A stretch of DNA of 64,000 bases, from the NCBI RefSeq assembly GCF_007004725.1, contig NZ_ML660169.1:297270-361269 (forward strand), given 5' to 3'. The position numbers and the translations under genes were made by a program. Positions 1-9,260 of this stretch are shown here, in pieces. The notes beneath the pieces are model-generated. The model ran no database searches, had not been told where the DNA came from, and worked only from the letters and a program-made list of their open reading frames with translations. Origin of the DNA: Aliikangiella coralliicola. GTDB taxonomy: Bacteria > Pseudomonadota > Gammaproteobacteria > Enterobacterales > Kangiellaceae. Every line of letters begins with the position of its first letter. Within the stretch, counting starts at the first letter, position 1.

Positions 1-1409
1 GTTACCAGAAAAGCGCAGCATTGGAATCAACTGCAGATAACAATGTCAGTTTTGGTTCAGTCGCCACCATTAAACGCCGCCCTTTCAATGGCCAAGTTCA
101 TACAGTTAACGACGGCGAGTCAATTCAAGCAGCCGTTAACCAAGCCAAAGCCGGAGACATGGTAAAAGTTATGCCCGGTGTTTACAAAGAGACAGTCTAT
201 ATTGATAAAGACGATATCACGCTAACCGGTGTCATCGTCAAAGGCGAATGGCCGGTACTTGACGGCGAGAAAAAATTGAATGACGCCATACTTTACTCCG
301 GCAACAACTTTACTGTAGAGAATTTCAAAATTACCCATTACAAAGGTAATGGGGTGATGGGACAGGCAGGCAACAATTTTATCATTCGAAACAACATGAT
401 TATCGATACCGGTGTTTACGGTATTTTCCCTGAGTTTGGTAAAAATGGCATCGTTGAGTACAACGTCTTAACTGGAATTGAAGATGCGGCGATTTACGTC
501 GGCATGTGCGACAACATTCATGTTGCGCACAATCAAGTATTCGGCAATGTTGCTGGCATAGAAATCGAAAACTCACGTCACGCAATTGTCGAAAATAATT
601 TTGCTCATAACAACACAGGTGGCATTCTCGTTTTCATCACACCCGGGTTACCGATTAAAACGACCTACGATGTCATTATTCGTGACAATTTCGTGATTGA
701 TAACAACCATGAGAACTTCGGTGCACCGGGTTCGATCGTCGCAGGCATTCCAAAGGGGACCGGCATATTAATTATGGCCGGCGACGAAGTCACACTGCAA
801 AACAATGTGATTACTGGTAATAATAATGCCGGGATCATCATTACCGATCATGGACACGCAGCCAACCTGACACTCGATCCGGAGGCGGAACCCAACTCCG
901 ACAAAATCGCGATACTTGATAATGTGATGTACAACAATGGCAATGAACCTGTTAATGAAGTCAAAGCGCTGATGTTGACCAAGCTGTCTAATCGCGGCCC
1001 TGATATCATTCGCGTGGGAGAAAGCAAAGAAAGTTGCATTTTGAACCGAGAAAAATACTTAACTTTCGGTATCGATGAGTTTGGAACTTGTGCATTCGAT
1101 AGTACCTACGGCACCAAGACTTACTTACTTGAAAAACCAGTGGAACCTCGAAAGATTACTGCGGAAGAAAGGGGTAAGCTTGCATACTACGGTATATGTG
1201 CCGGTTGCCATGCCTACAATGTCAAAATGGTTGGGCCGCCCACTCAGGTCATCCAGGCACTTTACATGGAAAACCCACAAGGGATTGTTGATTACATTAC
1301 CAACCCGGTTAAAAAGCGCGATGACTATCCGGAAATGCCACCCCAAAACTACCTTTCTGAGGAAGTGAGAATCGCTGCAGCAAAGTATATGCTGGATGTT
1401 AAAAAGTAA
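1..1409 (+). CDS. Parallel beta-helix protein fused to a C-terminal cytochrome c domain (5' truncated)
   Basis: The frame is open to the left edge, so the N-terminus and any signal peptide are missing. Visible residues contain many beta-helix turns rich in N/G/I (NNFIIRNN, AAIYVGMCDNIHVAHNQVFG, VAGIEIENS), which matches the right-handed parallel beta-helix family I know as TIGR03805. The last 80 residues form a small c-type cytochrome: haem attachment motif CAGCH, then a likely axial Met in DDYPEMPPQ, then a final helix. It is presumably periplasmic or outer-membrane associated, because haem c is attached outside the cytoplasm. The beta-helix role is unknown; electron transfer for the haem domain follows from the family. 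A hairpin lies directly after the stop. Confidence 0.85.
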   Translation, partial: YQKSAALESTADNNVSFGSVATIKRRPFNGQVHTVNDGESIQAAVNQAKAGDMVKVMPGVYKETVYIDKDDITLTGVIVKGEWPVLDGEKKLNDAILYSGNNFTVENFKITHYKGNGVMGQAGNNFIIRNNMIIDTGVYGIFPEFGKNGIVEYNVLTGIEDAAIYVGMCDNIHVAHNQVFGNVAGIEIENSRHAIVENNFAHNNTGGILVFITPGLPIKTTYDVIIRDNFVIDNNHENFGAPGSIVAGIPKGTGILIMAGDEVTLQNNVITGNNNAGIIITDHGHAANLTLDPEAEPNSDKIAILDNVMYNNGNEPVNEVKALMLTKLSNRGPDIIRVGESKESCILNREKYLTFGIDEFGTCAFDSTYGTKTYLLEKPVEPRKITAEERGKLAYYGICAGCHAYNVKMVGPPTQVIQALYMENPQGIVDYITNPVKKRDDYPEMPPQNYLSEEVRIAAAKYMLDVKK

Positions 1410-1437
1410 CCTTTGTTAGCGCCCTCGCTAACAAAGG
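1410..1437 (+). terminator. Perfect 12-bp hairpin after the beta-helix/cytochrome gene
   Basis: CCTTTGTTAGCG pairs with CGCTAACAAAGG around a 4-base CCCT loop and begins one base after the stop codon. There is no T-run behind it on the plus strand, so it may stabilise the mRNA 3' end or need Rho rather than act as a classical intrinsic terminator. Confidence 0.55.
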
Positions 1438-1452
1438 AGGGTTGAGAATGCA

Positions 1453-1648
1453 CTCGAGATGACAACAGGGAGGACTGTCATCTCGACCAACGTGGACCTC
1501 GGTGCCGCTTGACGGTAGAGATCTCCCGCAGACATTGACTCACTCAATAACCCATCAATTACTTATTTAAGAAAGCCATTCCAATTCAGTCTTTATTTCA
1601 ATGCCTGTCCAAACCTTTAGGAGATCTCTCGACTGCGCTCGAGATGAC
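1453..1648. repeat. Cluster of palindromic dispersed repeats (TCGAGATGACA family)
   Basis: TCGAGATGACA (1454-1464) pairs with TGTCATCTCGA (1476-1486), followed by CCAACGTGGACCTC. A second block near 1620-1648 reads GAGATCTCTCGACTGCG then CTCGAGATGACA. The same unit occurs at 53571-53608 with 24 of 25 bases identical over its first 25 bases. The gap between the flanking genes contains no plausible gene. Confidence 0.7.
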
Positions 1649-1737
1649 ATTGGAGAAAACTGTCACTTGAAACAACAGATAACGAAATGGCAGTTCTAAC
1701 AGCCATCTCCTATATTTATATTAGCTCCCAAACAATA

Positions 1738-3825
1738 ATGAAGTCTGCTCATCAAAAAATGAAACACTTTGTCTGCGTTGCCTGTCTTTTTGCAATTATT
1801 CATATGAACGCAAATGCTGAACAAATTGACATCATGGACTTGTCTCTTGAAGAGCTAATGCAAGTCAGAGTTATCAGCGCCACCAAACGCGATGAAGAAC
1901 AAATGGAAGCCCCGCTATCGATCTCTGTTATCACTCGAAAAGAAATTATTCAAGCTGGTGCTAGTTCATGGGGTGATGCATTACGACTATTACCAGGTAC
2001 GCTGGTTAGGGAGCAGTCTGCCGGAAATTATGATATTCATATTCGCGGGTTTGATAATATCCCACCCAATTCTCTGCTACCTTTTCTTGCTAATTCGCTG
2101 ACTTTAGTGATGATTGATAACCGCATCGTGTACAACTATTTTGCCGGGGGAACTTTTTGGGAAACCTTGCCAATCAGTTTGCTAGACGTTGACAGGATTG
2201 AGTTAGTCAGGGGGCCAGCATCGCCACTGTATGGTCCCAATGCTGTATCAGGCGTCATTCACATCATCACCAGACACGCAAAATCTGAAGGCTTCCGATT
2301 CAATGGTCGGGCCGAGGCTGGGGAAAACAACACAAATTCCGCTGCTTTGTGGATTCAATATGAATCATCGCACTGGTCCTGGTTAACTTCAGCGAATTAT
2401 CAACAAAGAGACAGAAAAGATTCTCAATATTTTAGCCTGGTTGAAGAAAGGTACATCAACGATGCACTTGACCTGGTTGAATTCGATACTCAGCTCCCCT
2501 CACCACTCAACAACAGGCGTTTTCCCGATCAATCACTTGCACGAGAATTAAAGGGCATTAATACAACTCTTTTATTTAAACCGGAAAACAGCTGGCACTA
2601 TGAAATGCGACTTGGCCACCAGGATTCAAAAGCGCAAACAGCCTATTTTGAAAATGGAGTAACACCGCTCAATACCACTGTTTCAAATTCAACTTACCTG
2701 GATTTAGTCGCTCAACACCAAAGTTTTAAAGCCCAGGTTTCTGTTCTGGATGGCGAACAAGAAGCACTAGGAATTGCCGGATGGCAATGGCAATTCGATA
2801 CGCTCGATGCACAATTCGAATACCAATACCAAGTGACTGACAACTTTTTACTACGACCAGCGCTAAGCTATCGCAACGCATCTTATGACGGCATTTTTAT
2901 CCAGGGAGAAAAACACCTCATAACCAATGCAGCCTCAGTTCATGCCGACTTTCGCCCCGCCGAATCCTGGCGAATAATTGGTGCTGTTAGAGCAGATCAG
3001 TATCATACTCCCGATACAACAGAAACCTCGTCTCAACTAGCCATCAACTACTATCCGAATCAACAACTTCATTGGCGATTCAGTATGGGCCGCTCCCATC
3101 GAGCACCTTTTATTCTGGATATATTTCAAAATACAGCATTCACAACGCCGACAGGGTTATTGTTCGAATTAAAGGGAAACCAGGAGCTTGATCCATTAGT
3201 CAGCAAATCCGCAGAAATAGGAGTACGTTATAAAATAAGCAGCAAAGCGCTGTTTGAAGCTGAATTTTTTTATGCCAAGAATAAAAACTATAGTGACGTC
3301 CAATTGAATTTTGTTGGCAATGACGGCAACTTTTTTCGAACAAGCGGTCAATACGAAAATTTGCCACTGCAAACCTCAATGAACGGAGTGACTTTAAGCC
3401 ATAGCCAATCCCTGAGCGAGCAGACTTATTTTCGCGGTTTTGTCACCTTTGTAGAAAACCAGATAGACAACCACATCCAGCCGCCTGAAACACCAATAAC
3501 CAGCTTACCTGATATCAACCTGATTGATCTCGATAGCCAGGCCACTCCCAATTACTATGGCGGTTTTTTACTCAATCACACTCAAGGAAATTGGAATTAT
3601 AACTGGAATTTTTATTTTTATGATGACCATAGAATGAGCCACGTGATTGTAGAAAATGACATCGCCAGTAAAGTTATCGCTAACTTCAAGCTGACACATC
3701 GAATATCCAATACAATTGATATTTATTTAAACATCCGAAACATTGAAAACTCTCAAGAAAATGAATTCCTGTTTACCGACAAAGTTGATCGACAAATTAC
3801 GCTGGGTTTCGACATAGACACCTAA
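1738..3825 (+). CDS. TonB-dependent outer-membrane receptor
   Basis: Outer-membrane beta-barrel transporter energised by TonB. From the chosen ATG there is a signal peptide with a hydrophobic stretch ending ANA-EQ. A TonB-box-like segment, then a plug domain (APLSISVITRKEIIQAG, IHIRGFDN, VDRIELVRGPASPLYGPNAVSGVIHIIT), then a long barrel follow. The gene ends close to the consensus C-terminal strand (RQITLGFDIDT). The frame extends 51 bases upstream to an ATG at 1687, but that start would put a second hydrophobic stretch before the signal peptide; 1759 is another possible start. There is no clear ribosome site at any of the three. Substrate unknown. It sits between the cytochrome fusion and the Mo-hydroxylase operon on the same strand, but gaps of about 280-300 bases argue for separate promoters. 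Confidence 0.88.
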   Translation: MKSAHQKMKHFVCVACLFAIIHMNANAEQIDIMDLSLEELMQVRVISATKRDEEQMEAPLSISVITRKEIIQAGASSWGDALRLLPGTLVREQSAGNYDIHIRGFDNIPPNSLLPFLANSLTLVMIDNRIVYNYFAGGTFWETLPISLLDVDRIELVRGPASPLYGPNAVSGVIHIITRHAKSEGFRFNGRAEAGENNTNSAALWIQYESSHWSWLTSANYQQRDRKDSQYFSLVEERYINDALDLVEFDTQLPSPLNNRRFPDQSLARELKGINTTLLFKPENSWHYEMRLGHQDSKAQTAYFENGVTPLNTTVSNSTYLDLVAQHQSFKAQVSVLDGEQEALGIAGWQWQFDTLDAQFEYQYQVTDNFLLRPALSYRNASYDGIFIQGEKHLITNAASVHADFRPAESWRIIGAVRADQYHTPDTTETSSQLAINYYPNQQLHWRFSMGRSHRAPFILDIFQNTAFTTPTGLLFELKGNQELDPLVSKSAEIGVRYKISSKALFEAEFFYAKNKNYSDVQLNFVGNDGNFFRTSGQYENLPLQTSMNGVTLSHSQSLSEQTYFRGFVTFVENQIDNHIQPPETPITSLPDINLIDLDSQATPNYYGGFLLNHTQGNWNYNWNFYFYDDHRMSHVIVENDIASKVIANFKLTHRISNTIDIYLNIRNIENSQENEFLFTDKVDRQITLGFDIDT

Positions 3826-4109
3826 AAATCTATTATCCTATTAGCTGTTCAGAATGACGCGATTTAACTTAATTTCGGGTCATTTCATCGCTAGCTGGTT
3901 AATCTTCAATAGCCCATTGATTATACTCAAGCGGAGATTATTCCTGTGAATTTGGGGCAAACTGACTCACTAAAGATAGCAAACCGAGTTAAACACCATT
4001 GAAACTTGGCCACACTGACGCTAAGCTTTCATCAGCTACACCACAAAAATGTATAATTAAGCTTGGATATGCACCTTACCAAGGCACAGAGGCCGTTACG
4101 ACTAATAAA

Positions 4110-4574
4110 ATGTCACTAAAACAACTCTATCAGCAAACAATCAAACAGCACAGTCAATCGCCAATTGGCGCTAACGCTCAGTTTACGCCGACCCATCAGG
4201 CAGAAGGATATAATCCGAGCTGTGGTGACGAACTCGATATTTATTTGCAACTTGAGCCAACAAAATCGGCATCGACAACGCAGATTAAAGCCATTGGGTT
4301 TCACTCTGATGCTTGCGCGATATGCACAGCCTCAGCTTCAATGCTTTGTGAACATAGTGAAGGTAAAACGGTAGAAGAGTTACAAAAATGCGTCGACGAT
4401 TTATCTATATCGATTAAAAATCGAACGACTCTTTCAGAGTCCCTTTGCACTAGCAGCCCTCTCAATTGTCTAACAGCTGTTTCCGCTTATCCCAGTAGAA
4501 TCAATTGTGCTTTGTTACCCTGGCAAACACTAGGCAGAGCGCTACAAACTGCGCAAAAATCAACGCAAAGCTAA
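4110..4574 (+). CDS. NifU/SufU-like Fe-S cluster scaffold domain protein
   Basis: It matches the IscU/SufU scaffold family, on which [2Fe-2S] clusters are built. Key ligands are visible from the chosen ATG: Cys38 and Asp40 in NPSCGDEL, Cys69/Cys72 in DACAICTASASM, and Cys133 in RINCALLPWQTL. The ATG is chosen because MSLKQLYQQTI aligns with the usual SufU start; the frame could begin at TTG 3999, but that stretch has no family resemblance. No strong ribosome site is seen. It stands 12 bases before an XdhC gene and heads the Mo-hydroxylase maturation cluster, with no sufS, sufB or sufC nearby. The inferred role is cluster supply to the 2Fe-2S subunit encoded downstream, rather than general Fe-S assembly. 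Confidence 0.8.
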   Translation: MSLKQLYQQTIKQHSQSPIGANAQFTPTHQAEGYNPSCGDELDIYLQLEPTKSASTTQIKAIGFHSDACAICTASASMLCEHSEGKTVEELQKCVDDLSISIKNRTTLSESLCTSSPLNCLTAVSAYPSRINCALLPWQTLGRALQTAQKSTQS

Positions 4575-4586
4575 ACGAAAATCCTA

Positions 4587-5636
4587 ATGCTTAACTTGTT
4601 AACATCACTAAAAAATTTCGATCAGAACAGCGACTATGTACTTGCAGTCATACTCGACACGCAAGGGTCAACCTATCGTAAAACCGGTGCCATGATGTTA
4701 CTGAATTCTTCCCTGGATTATTGGGGGCTCATCAGCGGCGGCTGTCTTGAAGGTGACATTCAACAACACAGCGCGGAAGTTTTTAAGCAGAAAAAAGATA
4801 AAATCCTCCACTACGATATGCGTGGCGACGAAGATTTACTATGGGGAATGGGATTAGGCTGCGACGGTGCCATTAACGTGCTGCTAAAATACTTACCGGC
4901 GACTGAAAACCATCTTGGTTTTTTCGAAATATTAAACCGAGTGTCTGCTGGTCAGGATCATCTGTTAATAATTGACCGGGTATCGATAAACTCAGCCTCG
5001 GCGTCCGAAAGCCCGCTGCACAACAGCTTTAGTTATCTGGCACTAAAAAAGCGGCAGGCAACAATAAAAATCGACAACCAGGAAGTGACTATTGCTTCCG
5101 CTCCGTGGTTAGAGAAGAGTAGTCAACAGTTAGTCATACCTTTCAATGCGCCACTCAATATTTTAATTTGCGGTGCGTCACCTGATGTTCCGCCAGTTAC
5201 TTCACTTGCCCAGCAGCTAGGTTGGCAAACAACGATTATTGATCATCGCAAAGACTTCGCTTCTGCAGGAAACTTTCCAGCTGCGCACAAAGTTGTTCAC
5301 GTAAAAAGAAGCCAATGGGAAACATTTGAGTTAGAAAATTTCGATGCTGTGGTCGTAATGAGTCATCAATTTGAAAGAGACCAGGCGTATTTATCAAGGT
5401 TAATCGATAGCCCTGTCCAGTATATAGGTCTGCTTGGCCCTAGCAAACGTCGCGATAAGTTACTTGAAGAGTGCGGAACCGCATTTGCCGACCACGAAGG
5501 CCGAATATTTGGTCCGGTTGGTCTGGATATTGGAGCCGACTCTCCAGAAACCATTGCACTGGCAATCGTCGCTGAAATTCAAGCAGTGAAAACGAAAAAA
5601 GATGTCGGCTTCTGCTATCAGGACAAAACGCGATAA
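4587..5636 (+). CDS. XdhC/CoxI-family molybdenum cofactor chaperone
   Basis: XdhC proteins bind, sulfurate or hand over the molybdenum cofactor to xanthine-dehydrogenase-type enzymes. The N-terminal XdhC/CoxI domain shows GSTYRKTGAMML and LISGGCLEGD, where the Cys is characteristic. The C-terminal Rossmann-like domain shows LNILICGASPDV and the ending motif GPVGLDIGADSPETIALAIVAEI. At 349 residues its length is normal for the two-domain form. It lies 12 bases after the NifU-like gene, and its stop codon shares a base with the next start (TAATG), so it is translationally coupled within the operon. Confidence 0.9.
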   Translation: MLNLLTSLKNFDQNSDYVLAVILDTQGSTYRKTGAMMLLNSSLDYWGLISGGCLEGDIQQHSAEVFKQKKDKILHYDMRGDEDLLWGMGLGCDGAINVLLKYLPATENHLGFFEILNRVSAGQDHLLIIDRVSINSASASESPLHNSFSYLALKKRQATIKIDNQEVTIASAPWLEKSSQQLVIPFNAPLNILICGASPDVPPVTSLAQQLGWQTTIIDHRKDFASAGNFPAAHKVVHVKRSQWETFELENFDAVVVMSHQFERDQAYLSRLIDSPVQYIGLLGPSKRRDKLLEECGTAFADHEGRIFGPVGLDIGADSPETIALAIVAEIQAVKTKKDVGFCYQDKTR

Positions 5637-6415
5637 TGAACAGCTCACTAAAGCCAATTTCTGAACTTAGGTCTGAGACATCGAAGCACTCACAACAGAG
5701 CCCGACACTCAATCTTGCCTGCGCAATTATCGCCGCTGGAAACTCATCAAGATTGGGTCAAGCAAAACAATTAGTTGTACAAAACGGACAAAGTTTGCTG
5801 AATAAGGCCGCGATGTTAGCTACAGCAATTAGCCGCAATGTCAGCTGCGTTTTAGGCTTTCGTGCAGAGGTGTTTTGCAAGGAAATTGAGACTTTAAATG
5901 TTAAGCCAATCCTTAACCAGAATTGGCAGCAAGGCATGGGCTCGTCAATTGCTACATGTGTGAATTCACTCAGCGATGATACAAATGGCGTGATGATTTT
6001 GTTGTGTGATCAGTGGGCACTGACACCAGTCGATCTGCAAGCACTGACAACACAATGGCAAAAAACACCGGACAAAATTGTGGCAGCGAACTACTACGAT
6101 CACAAACATAAAAAAATGGTGATGGGCGCACCAGCGATATTCCCACGAAGTTTTTTTTCAGAATTGACCGAGTTACGCGAAACTGGTGCGCGAAAACTGC
6201 TGATGCGACATGAAAGTGACGTTGAAAAAGTAAAAATTGACAATGCTGCGTTTGACCTGGATATACCAGCAGATTTTAAACATTTTAATCTGGTGAATAA
6301 AAAACTGAATACAGCTAAAAATCAATTATCAAACCAGAACAAATCACTACAGAAAAAGCACTATCAAAATAAACCTTCTAAAAATAATCAATGGGTCATT
6401 GAAGGGTCAACGTAA
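5636..6415 (+). CDS. MobA-like nucleotidyltransferase (MocA type)
   Basis: It belongs to the NTP-transferase family that adds CMP or GMP to molybdopterin; MocA-type members serve xanthine-dehydrogenase-family enzymes. The nucleotide loop is seen as [18 protein letters not shown] near residue 28, and [13 protein letters not shown] resembles the metal/nucleotide Asp motif. About 25 extra N-terminal residues and a Lys/Asn/Gln-rich tail of about 50 residues go beyond the core. The start overlaps the xdhC-like stop by one base. The product is probably the cytosine or guanine dinucleotide cofactor for the downstream Mo subunit; which nucleotide cannot be read from the sequence with certainty. Confidence 0.85.
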   Translation: MNSSLKPISELRSETSKHSQQSPTLNLACAIIAAGNSSRLGQAKQLVVQNGQSLLNKAAMLATAISRNVSCVLGFRAEVFCKEIETLNVKPILNQNWQQGMGSSIATCVNSLSDDTNGVMILLCDQWALTPVDLQALTTQWQKTPDKIVAANYYDHKHKKMVMGAPAIFPRSFFSELTELRETGARKLLMRHESDVEKVKIDNAAFDLDIPADFKHFNLVNKKLNTAKNQLSNQNKSLQKKHYQNKPSKNNQWVIEGST

Positions 6416-6429
6416 ATCGGAGAGAAACT

Positions 6430-6894
6430 ATGATCGAATTAACTATTAACGGTACTAAACAAAAATTTGATGTCGATCCGGAAATGCCGCTGCTATGGGC
6501 GCTTCGTGATATCGCCAAACTCACCGGTAGTAAATATGGATGCGGCAAAGGATTATGCGGCGCTTGCACAGTGCATATCGATGGCCAGGCAGTTCGCTCA
6601 TGTATTATGCCAATATCGGCGGTAGTGGATAAACAGGTCACAACAATTGAAGGACTATCCGAACAGGGAGATCATCCTGTACAGCAAGCCTGGCAAGATC
6701 TGAACGTGCCGCAATGTGGTTATTGCCAGCCCGGTCAAATCATGTCTGCCTCAGCTTTGCTCGCGCAAAATGCTGCGCCAACCGATGAAGATATCAACAA
6801 CGCTATGTCTGGAAATATTTGTCGTTGCGGCACTTATCCACGTATTCGAGCAGCCATTCATAAAGCCGCTAAACTCGCTCGCGAGGTAAAATAA
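6430..6894 (+). CDS. (2Fe-2S)-binding small subunit of a Mo hydroxylase (isoquinoline 1-oxidoreductase type)
   Basis: This electron-transfer subunit carries two [2Fe-2S] clusters. The N-terminal plant-ferredoxin fold shows [12 protein letters not shown] plus a later RSC. The C-terminal helical cluster domain shows [10 protein letters not shown] and [11 protein letters not shown]. At 154 residues it is the usual length for the IorA/CoxS class. It is followed one base later by the large subunit gene. No FAD subunit is encoded nearby, which fits the IorAB-type two-subunit enzymes that pass electrons to an external acceptor such as a cytochrome c. Confidence 0.92.
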   Translation: MIELTINGTKQKFDVDPEMPLLWALRDIAKLTGSKYGCGKGLCGACTVHIDGQAVRSCIMPISAVVDKQVTTIEGLSEQGDHPVQQAWQDLNVPQCGYCQPGQIMSASALLAQNAAPTDEDINNAMSGNICRCGTYPRIRAAIHKAAKLAREVK

Positions 6895-6895
6895 A

Positions 6896-9217
6896 ATGAT
6901 TAATAACATTGGTGAAGATTTAGATAAGGATTGGCTTATTGACGAACAACTAAATGATCCAACGGCAAACGAAACAGTGATAAAAAATGTGAGTCGTCGA
7001 CACTTTTTAAAAGGTCTCGGAATTGCCAGTAGCAGTATGGTGTTAGGCATACAATTGTCACCGGCTTTAGCGGCGGCAGAAAATAACAACGAGGATCTAT
7101 TTTCTCCCGACGTATTTGTTTCCATCGCAACAGACGGACAAGTCACTATCATTTGCCATCGTTCTGAAATGGGCCAAGGCATTCGTAGCACATTGCCCTT
7201 GTTGGTAGCAGACGAACTTGAAGCAGATTGGAAAAGAGTAACGGTTGAGCAGGCAATCGGCGATCAAAAATACGGTAGCCAAAACACCGACGGCTCTCGT
7301 AGCGTTAGAAAAAATTATCAAAAGTTGAAAGAAGCAGGTGCAATCGCCCGAACGATGCTGCAACAAGCTGCGGCGAAAACCTGGAAAGTAAAACCTTCTG
7401 TCGTAACCATCAAAAACCACGCCGCCAGATTAAAAGATAGTACTCAGTCGTTGGATTTCTCGGAATTGGTCAGCATCGCTGCCACTATGCCTGTTCCTGA
7501 GAGAAGTTCTCTTAAGTTAAAAACAGAAAAAGAACAGCGCTACATCGGCAAAGACAATATTCCGTTAGTTGATGGTAAAGCGTTCGTAACCGGTCGCGCC
7601 ACTTTTGGTTTTGATGTTGATATCGATGACATGAAAGTTGCCGTTATTGCCCGCCCACCGGTAGTGTTTGGCAAAGTAAAATCTTTCGATGCCCGTGAAA
7701 CACTCGAAGTTCCCGGCGTGATAAAGATCGTTGAGCTGCCAGCGATTACACCACCTGCTGTTTTTAAAATGCTCGGTGGTATTGCCGTCATTGCTGACAA
7801 TACATACGCAGCAATAAAAGGTCGGGAAAAACTAAAAATTGAGTGGGATCATGGAAAAAATGCCAGCTATGACTCAAAAGCTCATGAGCAAGTATTCAAG
7901 CAAGCCCTGGAAAAACCATCAACGGTGGTACGTAAACGAGGCGACTTTAATCAAGCCAAAACTTCTGCCAACAAGGTAGTTGAAGCGGACTATTATGTTG
8001 GAGGATTAATCCATGCACCGATGGAACCACCAGCAGCAACGGCGCGAATGACAGACGATGGCGTTGAAGTTTGGACCTGTACACAAACCCCTCAAACAGC
8101 GCAAAATAATGTAATGGGCGTACTACAAATCCCCAAAGAAAAAGCAGCCTCTGTAGAAATTAATGTGACGCTTTTAGGCGGTGGATTTGGCCGAAAATCT
8201 AAACCTGACTATGTTGCTGAAGCAGCCTATTTAGCCAACCAGACTAAAATGCCAATCAAAGTATTATGGACGCGAGAAGATGAAGTACAACATGGCTACT
8301 ATCATTCTCCTAGCTATCAAAAGTTAGCCGGCACACTCGATAACAACGGCAAGGTGACAGGTTGGTACCACGGCATGGTTAATCATCCAATTGGCGCAAC
8401 TTTTAATCCTGCCGCCAAAACCGCAGGCAGTGCAGACCTGGGCCAGGGTGACATGATGTACGACGTGCCGAATATTCTGGTTGACCTCGGCGATACCGAT
8501 ACTTTCTTGCGTATCGGGTGGGTTCGCTCAGTGACTAATATCAATAATGCTTTCGCTGCCAGTTCATTTGTCGATGAGCTCGCTCACGCTGCAGGCAAAG
8601 ATCCAAAAGATTTTTTACTTTCTCTTATCGGAAAAGATCAGCATGTTAACTTTGCTAAAGACAGTTACAAGTATGGCAATTATGGTGAGCCGCTTGATAA
8701 GTATCCAGCTGATACCGCGCGCTTGAAACGTGTTATTGAATTGGTTGCTGAAAAATCAAATTGGGGTAAGCAATTACCTAAAGGTCATGGCATGGGAATC
8801 GCAGCTCACAGAAGTTTCTGTAGTTATGTTGCCACAGTCGTCGAAGTTTCGATGGACAATGGTCGCGTTAAACTTGAAGCCATTCACAGCGCCGTTGACG
8901 TTGGCAGGGCTTTAAACCCTGATCGAATTCGTTCACAAATGGAAGGCTCCGCAATATTTTCTGCCAGCTTGGCATTTTACGGCGACATCACTGCGAAAAA
9001 TGGCGTGGTTGAGCAGAGCAATTTCCATGACTATCAAATGGCAAGAATGAATCAAATTCCTGATATTCACACTTACATTGTGGAGAGTGATGAGTTGCCA
9101 ACCGGCATTGGTGAGCCGGGAGTGCCGCCTTTTTCTCCGGCATTGTGTAATGCTATTTTTGCGGCTACTGGGGAGAGGTATCGGCGGTTGCCTTTGCAGC
9201 AGTTTGGGATTGTTTGA
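6896..9217 (+). CDS. Molybdopterin-binding large subunit, Tat-exported (IorB-like aldehyde/N-heterocycle oxidoreductase)
   Basis: This is the catalytic subunit of the xanthine dehydrogenase superfamily. A twin-arginine signal (SRRHFLKGLGIASSSMVLG) lies at about residues 33-51, so the folded enzyme is exported to the periplasm. Cofactor-loop motifs are seen as MGQGIRST and GGGFGRKSKPDYV. The probable base glutamate lies in GIGEPGVPPFSPA near the C-terminus. At 773 residues it matches the IorB class (usually 700-780). It is the last gene of the five-gene operon. The real substrate could be an aldehyde or an N-heterocycle; it cannot be decided from the sequence. Confidence 0.92.
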   Translation: MINNIGEDLDKDWLIDEQLNDPTANETVIKNVSRRHFLKGLGIASSSMVLGIQLSPALAAAENNNEDLFSPDVFVSIATDGQVTIICHRSEMGQGIRSTLPLLVADELEADWKRVTVEQAIGDQKYGSQNTDGSRSVRKNYQKLKEAGAIARTMLQQAAAKTWKVKPSVVTIKNHAARLKDSTQSLDFSELVSIAATMPVPERSSLKLKTEKEQRYIGKDNIPLVDGKAFVTGRATFGFDVDIDDMKVAVIARPPVVFGKVKSFDARETLEVPGVIKIVELPAITPPAVFKMLGGIAVIADNTYAAIKGREKLKIEWDHGKNASYDSKAHEQVFKQALEKPSTVVRKRGDFNQAKTSANKVVEADYYVGGLIHAPMEPPAATARMTDDGVEVWTCTQTPQTAQNNVMGVLQIPKEKAASVEINVTLLGGGFGRKSKPDYVAEAAYLANQTKMPIKVLWTREDEVQHGYYHSPSYQKLAGTLDNNGKVTGWYHGMVNHPIGATFNPAAKTAGSADLGQGDMMYDVPNILVDLGDTDTFLRIGWVRSVTNINNAFAASSFVDELAHAAGKDPKDFLLSLIGKDQHVNFAKDSYKYGNYGEPLDKYPADTARLKRVIELVAEKSNWGKQLPKGHGMGIAAHRSFCSYVATVVEVSMDNGRVKLEAIHSAVDVGRALNPDRIRSQMEGSAIFSASLAFYGDITAKNGVVEQSNFHDYQMARMNQIPDIHTYIVESDELPTGIGEPGVPPFSPALCNAIFAATGERYRRLPLQQFGIV

Positions 9218-9260
9218 TTTTTATTGAGAGTTATAGTCAAACTGGAGGTTTGGCTATAGC

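Noticed and set aside
3999..4109. N-terminal extension of the NifU-like gene from a TTG
   Set aside because: The extension has no family resemblance, while MSLKQLYQQT at 4110 is the expected start.
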